A stretch of 64,000 bases of DNA from Heligmosomoides polygyrus polygyrus (Eukaryota > Nematoda > Chromadorea > Rhabditida > Heligmosomidae): assembly GCA_947396885.1 (NCBI GenBank), contig OX377206.1, forward strand, positions 90,331,960 to 90,395,959. The letters run 5' to 3'. The notes beneath the pieces were generated by a model. The model ran no database searches, was not told where the DNA came from, and worked only from the letters and a program-made list of their open reading frames with translations. Positions within the stretch are counted from its first letter, which is position 1, and each line of letters begins with the position of its first letter. Made by a program: the position numbers and the translations under genes. Shown piece by piece: positions 57,101 through 64,000 of the stretch.

Positions 57101-57575
57101 GCAACACTCGCCACCAATCAGAGCACCGACCATGCATATCTTGGTTGAATGGTCGATCACAGGCCACTCTGAGCGGCTTGATTGGCTGTCGTGTACCCAC
57201 CTTCCAACGCTGCCCATGTTCGCAACATAAACCAAATTTAGCGTCGTTCCACATGGCTCTTTTAACCTCATTTCTCTACTCTTGTTTCTAGATGGTTTTT
57301 ACCCTCATCTTTCCAGTCTTGTCTAAAATAAATTATTCTACAATTTCCTTTCCCTTCTGAGGTTTACCCAAGGAAATTTTTCAAATACTTTCTGACACTA
57401 AGGCTTACACGAATCATTTCAGAATCGCCGTGCCAAGTCGAAGCGTCTGCAAGAAGCCGAAGTCGAGAAGGTGAAGTTTGCGCAGGCAAGTGCTCTGGCC
57501 GCCGCAGCCGTCGTCAACGTTCAAAACGATCCCTCGAAATCGTTTCTGACCTTCGGATATCCAGCCCAGTGGTGA
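46935..57575 (+). CDS. vab-15: Msx/Msh-class homeobox transcription factor (vab-15 orthologue)
   Basis: Four exons join in frame into 217 residues: 46935-47137, 47228-47313, 48424-48635, 57423-57575 (TGA 57573). Intron ends are gt..ag with phases 2, 1 and 0. Residues 13-19 (FSVESIL) form the eh1-like motif by which Msx proteins recruit Groucho co-repressors. A Ser/Pro-rich stretch with [14 protein letters not shown] follows. The homeodomain begins [20 protein letters not shown], keeps the Msx signature [11 protein letters not shown] and [11 protein letters not shown], and ends [13 protein letters not shown]. All 60 positions are present, including Gln50 and Asn51. The C-terminus is LTFGYPAQW. 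The protein is a nuclear DNA-binding repressor; in C. elegans vab-15 acts in touch-neuron and epidermal development. The first donor is weak: an alternative at 47155/47156 would add six residues. The last intron is 8787 bp and full of SINEs and MITEs. Confidence 0.93.
47314..48423 (+). other. vab-15 intron 2
   Basis: 1110 bp, CCCA|GTAAGT donor and TTTCCTTCAG acceptor. It contains a GATCTTTCCTAATCGGGGG MITE-type end at 47416 with a G15 tract, and a CCCCCTCCCGACTAGGATAG end at 48143-48164; these may be the two ends of one longer family member. Confidence 0.7.
48640..49300. promoter_or_regulatory. GC-rich island at the start of vab-15 intron 3 (candidate enhancer)
   Basis: CpG-rich single-copy sequence directly after the donor site. 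A 181-codon frame overlaps the exon in another phase and is a shadow. A regulatory role is inferred from position in a developmental gene. Confidence 0.32.
49366..49560. mobile_element. MITE, same family, in vab-15 intron 3
   Basis: Left ATCTCTCCCAATCGGAGGGG, right GGTTGCCCCTCCCGACTAGG then ATAAAC. The interior (GTGATTTG) matches the copy at 42658. Confidence 0.72.
50077..50356 (-). repeat. tRNA-derived SINE, diverged
   Basis: TTGGGATGCGCCAGCACTTC at the 3' end, AATAACTTGTGGTGACCA in the body, and TACTCCGTGCGCGTCACACC at the head. Confidence 0.75.
50616..50882 (+). repeat. tRNA-derived SINE, diverged
   Basis: The head TTAGCGCAGTTAGAGGAAGC keeps an exact A box. The body lacks part of the GGCCAACCAAG segment. 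Tail TCGACCTTTATC. Confidence 0.82.
51105..51140 (+). repeat. (AAAT)n microsatellite
   Basis: About eight units of AAAT. Confidence 0.95.
51181..51474 (-). repeat. tRNA-derived SINE, full length
   Basis: GGATAAAGGATAAAGGACGG tail to GCTACACGCGCCCC head. The terminal hairpin is weakened (TCCCTTTTGGAA). Confidence 0.9.
52018..52308 (+). repeat. tRNA-derived SINE, full length
   Basis: Complete head with TAGCGCAGTCGGAGGAGG; tail TTTATCCTTATTATCC. Confidence 0.9.
52309..52511. other. Unassigned intronic DNA
   Basis: Nothing recognised. Confidence 0.4.
52512..52712. mobile_element. MITE, same family, reversed
   Basis: It begins GATCTATTCTAGTCGGAGGG then CATCGCTAGA, the complement of the right end at 40900-40935. 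The far end (AAGGCTCATCCATCCCATTA) is diverged. Confidence 0.68.
52713..53796. other. Unassigned intronic DNA
   Basis: AT-rich with AAAT-rich patches near 52850-52930. No feature. Confidence 0.4.
53797..53985 (+). repeat. Possible SINE relic
   Basis: GGGGCGTGTAGTGCAGCACA, TGTCATGTGCATTTCGAATC and ACAAGCTTGTCTGG follow SINE order with many changes. Confidence 0.5.
54266..54450. mobile_element. MITE, same family, diverged
   Basis: Left GGATCTTTCCTAATTGGG, right GGTGCCTTCCGATTAGGAGA. Confidence 0.6.
54740..55540. promoter_or_regulatory. GC-rich island within vab-15 intron 3 (candidate enhancer)
   Basis: Single-copy, CpG-rich, with GGCGACGGCGATGGCGACGG near 55230 and a TG-dinucleotide run. Frames of 100-190 codons on both strands have no recognised domain and reflect base composition. 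Confidence 0.32.
55551..55845 (+). repeat. tRNA-derived SINE, diverged
   Basis: The head GTGAAAGCGCAGTTGGAGGC has a recognisable A box. TTAGAATGCGTGGCGCATCC and AAAACGCCGTCTAGTATTC mark the 3' end. Confidence 0.78.
55925..56215 (-). repeat. tRNA-derived SINE, diverged
   Basis: GGATGCGCCACGGATTCTGT at the 3' end and CGACCCACGTAGGGATGCAG in the body. It lies head-away from the copy at 55551. Confidence 0.72.
56520..56563 (-). repeat. SINE 3' fragment
   Basis: CAATCCCTTTTGAAGATGCG, then CCACGCATTCCACTTGTG: the terminal block only. Confidence 0.65.
57040..57221. mobile_element. Foldback element of about 180 bp
   Basis: AGGTGGGCAGCATTAAGAGG, TGGGAACGTGAGAGTCAATC on the left is matched in inverted order by the sequence ending CACCTTCCAACGCTGCCCAT on the right. 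It ends 200 bp before vab-15 exon 4. Confidence 0.65.
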
Positions 57576-58501
57576 TAGAAGAACTGAGCAACGTGGGCGA
57601 AGTGCACTCTTTGTCCGTTCTTCAGTTTCGTCATGTCATGTCATTTCATATTTCGCGCCCTTTTTTTCATCGTCATCGTTCATTCCTTTCCTGTTGTGAG
57701 ACTCCGATACGAGTTTTTGTTTCATTGTCATAATGGTTTTTTCTTCGTTTTATTTCCATCCGTGTCAGAGCGTATATCGTCGTTACATATGCTATACTAG
57801 ACGCTAGGGTACTTGTACATACTGTGTGTGCGTAGTTTACATTCAAAATTCGTCAAAATATGCCCCGAAAAATTCTCTGGTGCTTCTGGAGGACGCGTCG
57901 ACGTCGTCGTCCGACGACCGCATCCTTCGATTTCCATGACACGCCTGCACATGCTCTTCTTGCCTCCTCCTCCTCCTCCTACTCCTACTCCTCGTCCCGT
58001 TCCCACGTTCATTGCATAGAATTTAAGAGGCTCCTTTTCCAGTGAACTGATGACGTCTAGAAAAACGGCACACGCACGGAGATTCTCTGTAATAAGTATG
58101 AGACAAGCAGCGCCCGTAATTCGACTTTTTCTCTCGTGAAAGCTTTCTTTGATGACGCCGCGGCGCCCGCCAATGAAAGAGATTTCCGCAGGTGGACACT
58201 ACCTTACCTACCGGCTGAGTCATCTATACCCACCCCCTCCCCTCAATTCCTTCCCTGCATACGTACCATACATTTCAATTCCTCCTCCCCTTTTGAAGAA
58301 TTGCTAAGGTTCCTTAGGCCATCCACCACCCATCACTCCTCATCGGTGCATTGTTGTGTCACGACCATATAACTCTTGAAATTATCGTTATTATTATCGT
58401 TGTTCCCCATATAGACAGCATAGTATGTCATGTCATGTTTTGTCTTTGCCCCGTAGATCACAGAGGCCCTAGTCTTATGCAAGATTCTTCTCTATAATAA
58501 A
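57576..58501 (+). other. Candidate vab-15 3' UTR
   Basis: The first clear AATAAA downstream of the stop is at 58496-58501, giving a 3' UTR of about 0.9 kb. The stretch is T-rich with a CCTCCT/CTACTC pyrimidine patch at 57960-57998. The assignment is positional. Confidence 0.4.
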
Positions 58502-58539
58502 TGTAATTGAAGATGTATTACACGACTACAGTACACAGT

Positions 58540-58880
58540 TCAAAAAAAGCAGCCACAGCCAACGAAGCTGCCTCCTGCTCGGCTGCTGCTCAGGTGTGTC
58601 GTCGTCGGTGAGCGATAAAAGGCTTCGCAGAACTGTTACAATCCCCGACGACGACGACGAACAGAGAGGTCAACAAAGGGACAATGGCGGCCAGGTGAAG
58701 TATTTATGCACCAACAACGTACTGCCGATGATTTACATTGAGGTGGCCGATTAGAGTGTGTAACATCAGCCGCTGTGTTGGCGCCCGCTCGAGTCACTCA
58801 GCCAGCCAACAGATCTCCCGCTGTCGTCGTCCGTCCGTCCGCCAAATGTGTCCGATCGACGTCATCTAGAGAGCGTGCTT
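58540..58880. promoter_or_regulatory. GC-rich island downstream of vab-15 (candidate regulatory DNA)
   Basis: It includes ACGACGACGACG near 58650, CAACAAAGGGACAATGG near 58670 (SOX-type cores) and CGTCGTCCGTCCGTCCG near 58833, shared in kind with the island at 31620. Confidence 0.3.
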
Positions 58881-59319
58881 AAATAAACGAAGAAAGATGT
58901 GGACTTTTTGTCCAGTACAGTGCACTGAAGAATTGAAACCGATGAAAACAAACGAATCCACATTAAATACCTACACATGTGATCTACCTCCGGTAGTTCA
59001 GAATCTTGGCGCTTCTAAAAAATGTACTCCGAGGATGTCGAAATGAACCGCGTAATTATGAATTCAGCGGACTCTAATAGACAATAAACAGCAAGTGGCT
59101 CATTAGTCACCTCTTCAAAGAAATGACAGCTACTCTTTTGTTCTACAGAACTCAAATTCATTGCAGTTTAATCCAAATTCACGGGCTTGTACTCGCAAAT
59201 TTCAATACAAAGCAGATGGCATTACAGTACCTCCTATTGGTCCCGTCAGAGATCTTGGATTTCAATATAATAACAATCTAGAATTGTCTTAACGTATCAG
59301 AATTCAACGCAGGCAAGTA

Positions 59320-60598
59320 TTAGGCTGTCGCAAAATTAATCTCCGTTTCGAGGTATGGATAAACAAACAAAATTTTCACACTAAATCATTCTGTCTCAGG
59401 GAACGCCACACATATCGTTCGGTAGGTTTTCTGCAACTCTTTCAAAAAACATGTGCGGGTGTCTCTCAAATTTTTTAGCCGACCTTTTCAAGGGCTCCGT
59501 AGAACCATGAACCGACGCGACGACCGAGTCATCATGCTTTTCGAGTTTAAGGGGCATTCTGCTGCAGAGGCGCCCCGTAGCTTTAGCAGCGATTTTGCGA
59601 CGGACTGTCCTTGCTAATGAACGTTAAGGCTCTGCTTCGAAAAAACCGCTTCTGATGATTTTGATCTCGAAGTAAAACCGGGTCGCGGGCGCAGGTCGTC
59701 GCTTGACGATGAAGTTTTGAGGAGAGCCGTGGAAGCAAATCCGGAGACGAACACACGTCCGTTGGCAGAGGACCTTGCGTACATCATATTACGGTAGCAG
59801 GATATTTGGCGTGAATCGGCAAGGTGAAGAAGACGTCGAACTGGGTGGTTAATGAGCTGACCGATGAGCAGCGACTGGCACGTTACAACACTTGCTCCAA
59901 CCTGCTAGTTCGCTTTAAGAATGGGCCTCTTGGAAGCCGTATTATAACTGTAGACCAAAATCGGCTCTTTGCAATGGCATGAAGCAGGGATTTGTCTAGA
60001 CAGATAAGGATGCTCCCCCAACATCCTTTCCTAAACCCAATTTTCACCCTGAAAATGTTATGCTTACTTTGTGGTGGTGATGTGAAGGTATAATCCATTA
60101 CAGCTTTTTACAACCTGATCAAGCGGTTACAGCAGGGTCTTACTGCTGTGATTGAGACCAAAAGTATGGGAAGTTGCAAAAATTGTGACCGGCAGTGGTG
60201 AATAGTGGAGGGCCGCTCCTGCCGAAGGACAACGCAAGGCCACACACCTCACAAATCACTCGGCGAAAATTGACCCATCTAGTGTCGAAGTTCTACCTTA
60301 CCCACCGTATTCTGCCGACCTTTGCCCCACTAACTTTCATTTTTTTTCCCAGCTCTTGACTCTTATTTGCGTCAGAACAATTCACTAGCTTGGCCGATGT
60401 TGAATGTCCCTTCTTGATTTCGTTAATTCCTGTGATCTCAATTTTTATTGTAAAGGATTAGTTTCATAACACATTTGTTGGCAAAAATGTATAGAATCTA
60501 GGGGTTCTTACATCGATTGATCAAGTTTGTGCTTAAGCTGCGTGAGAGTGGTTTGAAGAAAGCGGTCTGTTTCGGCGATTAATTTTGCGACAGCCTAA
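59320..60598 (+). mobile_element. Mariner-like transposon, full length but decayed (1279 bp)
   Basis: The ends TTAGGCTGTCGCAAAATTAA (and its complement at the right end) are a perfect inverted repeat of about 23 bp, with TA at 59318-59319 and 60599-60600. Length is normal for mariner. Confidence 0.9.
59507..60470 (+). pseudogene. Mariner transposase, heavily mutated
   Basis: From the ATG at 59507 the text reads MNRRDDRVIMLFEFKGHSAA, then across frameshifts DFDLEVKPGRGRRSLDDEVL and NPETNTRPLAEDLAY (helix-turn-helix part). The second catalytic motif is kept as KDNARPHTSQ (Asp codon 60228-60230). The third reads CPTNFHFF, so Asp is changed to Asn. Stops and shifts are frequent. It belongs to a different mariner lineage from the one at 7633, judging by its terminal repeats. 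Confidence 0.8.
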
Positions 60599-60600
60599 TA

Positions 60601-61033
60601 GCTATGTGAACATGTATCTCAAAAGATTTTCTAGCAAAGTTATCCTTCTACGTGCCCATGTACAAAGCGTAAGTCCGCGCTATAGCGAAGTTCACAGACT
60701 TTGATTCTTTCAGAAAAAAATATGCATTTATTGCAGTGAAAACGTTTAGAATAATTTTACGCACATGCTTATAGCGAGTGCTGGTGATTTCAGGTATGAA
60801 AGAGTGCTATGATGGTTAAATGAGATAGGAAAAGGAAAAGGGAAAAGTTGAAGAAAGATAAAGAAAAAGTTTGCAAGTGGAGTATTTTTGATTAAACGAG
60901 GAGTGCTTGAAGTATTTTTTAAAATTTATTCCCTAGATTGCGTGACCTACGTTTCAGTTCCACTAGCCTACTCTAGCTGTGGGCTTCCAAATAAGGCAGT
61001 TAAACCTTTAAATATATAATAAGTTAAACGGAT
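60601..61033. other. Unassigned DNA
   Basis: A GAAAAGG-rich purine stretch lies near 60828-60870. No gene. Confidence 0.4.
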
Positions 61034-61130
61034 AAAGGATAAAGGTTTTAATCAAACTCTTTCTAGGACGTGCCACGCATTCTACTCCTATTGGATGTGG
61101 TGAGGACAATTTGAATGCTTATTTGGCCTT
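61034..61130 (-). repeat. SINE 3' fragment (5'-truncated copy)
   Basis: GGATAAAGGATAAAGG tail, then GACGTGCCACGCATTCTACT, ending at TTTGGCC. This is the truncation expected of target-primed insertion. Confidence 0.8.
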
Positions 61131-61205
61131 TAATGTTTAATCCCCCTAACTACTTATTTACTTTTTATTTTTATTGCTTTTATAAATATTATACTGGCTG
61201 AAAAA

Positions 61206-61490
61206 CCACGGCGTTATTCTATTCTTTTGGGATGCGCCACGCATTTACTTCAACGGAATGTCGTGGAGGCCATTTGTGTGCGTATTTGACCTATGCCACG
61301 ACTTGGCGGTGGCCAGCCGATGACGAACTAGCAGTTTATTCCTTCAGAAATGACCGATACCAATTCATCGACTCAGGACTAATGGAAGGATTGGTTTGCT
61401 TCGGTGGTAACCGAACCAAGAACCTGGAATCGAGAGCACACGACATCAGGCGCCTATCCCGAATGCTCTACCTCGCGCCGCTTTATCCTG
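61206..61490 (-). repeat. tRNA-derived SINE, diverged
   Basis: TTTTGGGATGCGCCACGCAT at the 3' end, GGCGGTGGCCAGCCGATGAC in the body, TCTACCTCGCGCCG at the head. Confidence 0.82.
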
Positions 61491-61875
61491 AAAAATTCGT
61501 CTTCCCAGATATTTAATTAGTACGGCCCTGACCTTCACACTGTTTCAATTAGCCGTGCTAACGACTTGGTACACGATTTTTATGAGCACTGACACCCAAT
61601 CTGCGCAATACACCTGCTCTAACTTGACCCCTAATCATGAAATCGATCCTGTCGTCGAGGCGATCCTCGAGCACCTAATGGGAGACCCAGTTTTCGAAAA
61701 GGATAGGGTGGCTACCACTAACTGGGATGAGGGTGTGAATCATTTAACGACGTCAAAAGGTGCTATAGCTCCCTAATGAGGAATAGCGCATAGGAGTAGC
61801 AAGTCCCTCAAACCAATATATGACGCTGCTCTAGGAAAATAAAATATTGTTTCCAACCTCATTCAGGCTGAAATA
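61491..61875. other. Unassigned DNA
   Basis: A 73-codon frame at 61555-61776 (TYTCSNLTPNHEIDP type text) shows no recognised domain. Confidence 0.35.
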
Positions 61876-62039
61876 TCCTACTATATATAAGCGAGAACGG
61901 TCGTTTGTCTGTGAGTGAGTGCGTGTGTTTGTGGGTGTGTTTGTTTGCACAGAAGTGCTGAAGGAGTGTGTTGGAAGTATAGGGAAGGGGGGGGGGGGTT
62001 GTAGTTATCACCAGCTGTCAACTGTTGTATTTGTCGGCT

Positions 62040-62600
62040 GGCGTCCATGTTCAGAAGACATGTCACCAATGTCGCGCAAAGAACGTTAAGGTTGAGAACA
62101 GGTGTCACCGATGTCCCGCAAGGGGTGTTCGGATTCAGACGACGTGTGACTGATGTCGCGCAAAGCAGGCCCGACTTGAGAAGACATGTCACCGACGTCG
62201 TTCATCAGGTGCCTGGATTCAGAAGAGGTGTCACCGATGTCGCAAAAGGCCTTCCAGATTCAGACGACGTGTCATCGATGTCGCGCCAGGGTTCCGGATT
62301 CTCACAACGTGTTAACGATGTCACGCAAAGCACGCTCAGGTTGAGAACACATGTCACCGACGTTGTTCAACAGGCGTTCGGGTTCAGAAGAGGTGTCACC
62401 GATGTCGCGAAAGGCCTTCCAGATTCAGACGACGTGTCATCGATGTCGCGCCAGGGTTCCGGATTCTCACAACGTGTTAACGATGTCACGCAAAGCACGT
62501 TCAGGTTGAGAACACACTCACCGACGTTGTTCAACAGGCGTCCGGGTTCAGAAGAGGTGTCACCGATGTCGCGCGAGGGTTCCGGATTTAGACGACGTGT
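62040..62600 (+). repeat. 42-bp minisatellite with a 165-bp higher-order unit
   Basis: Units of about 42 bp (TGTCACCGATGTCGCGCAAA followed by a variable TTCAGACGACG part) repeat about 13 times. Blocks starting at 62226, 62391 and 62555 are near-identical four-unit blocks. Because 42 is divisible by three, a 226-codon open frame arises (VTDV........R.); I regard it as a by-product, not a gene. Confidence 0.85.
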
Positions 62601-62604
62601 TACC

Positions 62605-63240
62605 AGTGAAGGTGGGACCAGTAATGGGGGACCGGTAGAGGATGGGGTTCCAGTAAAGGGGACCGGTAAAGGGCTGACCAATAAAGGAGGGACCAGTGAA
62701 CGTGGGACCAGCAATGGGGACCGGTGAGGGGGATCCAGTGAATGGGGAACCGGTGAAGGAGGGTAGAGGGGTCCAGTGAAGATGGGACCAGTGAGGAAGG
62801 GACCAGTAATGGGGACCGGTGAAGGAGGGGGGAGTGGTCCAGTGAAAGGTGGACCGGTGAAGGAGGGGAGGGGTCCAGTGAAGGGAGGACCGATAGAAGG
62901 TTAACCGGTGAAAGAGGGAACCAGGTGAAGGGGGACCGGTGAGGAAGGTACCAGTAATGGGGACCGGTGAATGGGGGGAAGGGGTCCAGTGAGGGACCAG
63001 AAAAGGGTTGATGAATAAAAGGCGGACCAGTGAGGGTGGGACCAGTGATGGGGATCGGTGAAGGATAGGATGACCAGCAAAGAGGGGACCAGTAAGGGGA
63101 GGTCCTGCGAAGGTGGGAGCAGTAGTAGGGACCGACGAAGGGGGGGGGGACCAGTGAAGGGTGAACCGGAAAAGGGTTGACAATAAAGGGGAACCAGTGA
63201 TAAGGGATTAGTTAAGGGTGGTCCAGTGAAGGTGATGGAC
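62605..63240 (+). repeat. Purine-rich short-unit minisatellite
   Basis: Variable units around GGACCAGTGAAGGTGG and GGGGACCGGTGAAGG of roughly 20-40 bp, strongly G/A-biased on the plus strand. The proline/threonine-rich open frames on the minus strand (up to 207 codons) come from the repeat. Confidence 0.85.
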
Positions 63241-63465
63241 CAGTTTTGCCCTATTCCGCTATACCATTCTATATAGCAAAACCAGTTTTTCACTGTAATG
63301 AACGAGAGGTCTAAAGAGGAAAAGAAGACGTCGGAGTGTTCTATTCTTCGGGTTTGGGGCGAAGCCCCAACCAGACGTTTGGCGGCCTGCAGGCCGTTGA
63401 ACGTCTGGTTTATTACAGTTTACCACTGAAATACAGAATTATGAAATTTCAGTGTTATGTGATCA

Positions 63466-63714
63466 ATCGTGGGGTGTACCACGCATTCCGTTTACTTCTT
63501 CGGGGGTGTCACCGAGGAATTTGAAGGCATATTTTTCCTACACAAGGGTTTGTTGAGAATGACCAAGTCAGTAGCTCAATCTTCCGAAGCATGTACGGCA
63601 TCGTTTCACTACTTTCGGAGGAACAAAAGGGTAAGTTTTCCTCAGCAGAATCCGAACCGTGGTTCAACTACGGCTGTACCCGACAACCATCGCCTCCGAA
63701 TGCGCTAAACCTCC
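63466..63714 (-). repeat. tRNA-derived SINE, diverged
   Basis: GGGTGTACCACGCATTCCGT at the 3' end and CGCCTCCGAATGCGCTAAAC at the head. It begins 57 bp after the Helitron end. Confidence 0.72.
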
Positions 63715-64000
63715 CGATGACATGATTCTTAGCATATCAACGTCTATCATAACCTGTACATTCATGTTGACCGCAAGATTTCAATTCATTTATTGAAATC
63801 AAAGCGTAGATTGCAGTCAAGCATAAACTATGTTGAAAAACAGCGATTCGCACTACATTTCTAACGCAAATGCAGCAATCATTTCTTGACGGCACGAGGG
63901 CGCGGCATCGCTGGCGTCTCACTAGATCAATGTGCAGTGTTTGTAAAATAATTCATTCCCAATTTACACACCGCTGACAACGGCATTGAGTAAAGCGCTC
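63715..64000. other. Unassigned DNA to the window edge
   Basis: No supported feature. Confidence 0.4.

Larger units (their letters stand above)
48636..57422 (+). other. vab-15 intron 3 (8787 bp, inside the homeobox)
   Basis: Donor CAG|GTACGG, acceptor ATCATTTCAG. It separates homeodomain residues 50 and 51. It holds eight SINE copies or fragments, several MITEs and two GC-rich islands (48640-49300 and 54740-55540). Confidence 0.9.
61876..63408 (+). mobile_element. Non-autonomous Helitron (1533 bp) carrying minisatellites
   Basis: The 5' end TCCTACTATATATAAGCG follows an A and the 3' end AACGTCTGG precedes a T. The last 70 bp (GGGGCGAAGCCCC hairpin, then CCAGACGTTTGGCGGCC, TGCAGGCCGTTGAACG, TCTGG) match the Helitron at 13236-14170 almost base for base. 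No Rep/helicase is present. The interior is two tandem arrays. Confidence 0.85.

Noticed and set aside
62560..63293. Proline/threonine/serine-rich frames of 130-207 codons on the minus strand
   Set aside because: They follow the purine-rich minisatellite in several frames at once, the pattern of a repeat rather than a mucin-like gene.
1..64000. CRISPR array, operon or bacterial system
   Set aside because: Intron-bearing genes, SINEs and mariners show eukaryotic nuclear DNA; the regular repeats found are minisatellites without spacer structure.

Overview
This window is nuclear DNA of a nematode, most likely a clade V strongylid (hookworm-like) worm. The evidence is a vab-15/Msx-type homeobox gene, nematode-style splice acceptors (TTTCAG), one candidate 42-bp intron, a probable trans-splice acceptor one base before a start codon, and transposon families common in such worms (mariner, CR1-like LINEs, Penelope-like elements, Helitrons). 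Coding density is very low and most long open frames are chance frames or frames inside repeats. The one confidently recognised host gene is vab-15: four exons at 46935-47137, 47228-47313, 48424-48635 and 57423-57575, encoding a 217-residue protein with an N-terminal eh1-like repression motif and a complete Msx-class homeodomain. An 8.8-kb intron splits the recognition helix (WFQ|NRR). A second, unrecognised multi-exon gene end may lie at 9232-9971.

Layout. 1-2.6 kb: a decayed CR1-like LINE (ORF1 plus endonuclease and reverse transcriptase) on the minus strand, with the tail of another LINE directly upstream. 2.9-8.9 kb: a chain of mariner-type DNA transposons, namely a 1.03-kb foldback element, two dead mariners lying 11 bp apart, and a mariner with perfect 31-bp ends and a single frameshift. 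9.2-10 kb: the candidate orphan gene. 10.6-14.9 kb: a nested stack in which a plus-strand CR1-like LINE was split by a minus-strand Penelope-like element (12-bp target duplication) and again by a non-autonomous Helitron (inserted between A and T with no duplication). 17.8-18.9 kb: another LINE end on the minus strand. 19-46 kb: gene-poor DNA filled with a tRNA-derived SINE of about 290 bp (roughly 28 copies or fragments in the window), a MITE family of about 190 bp with ATCCTAGTCGGAGGGG ends, microsatellites, and scattered GC/CpG-richer single-copy islands that could be regulatory DNA. 46.9-57.6 kb: vab-15. 59.3-60.6 kb: a decayed mariner. 61.9-63.4 kb: a second Helitron with the same ends as the first, filled with two minisatellites.

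How the parts relate. The islands on both sides of vab-15 and inside its large third intron are the likeliest cis-regulatory sequence for a developmental homeobox gene; SINEs and MITEs fill the space between them. The most informative structures for new biology are the LINE/Penelope/Helitron nest, the inverted partial terminal repeats of the Penelope element with a hammerhead-like fold that is partly preserved between copies, the SINE family with two retained 3'-terminal hairpins, and the paired Helitrons whose cargo is tandem repeat. Everything here was read by eye without alignment or database search; repeat boundaries are accurate to about 10 bp unless a terminal motif is given.
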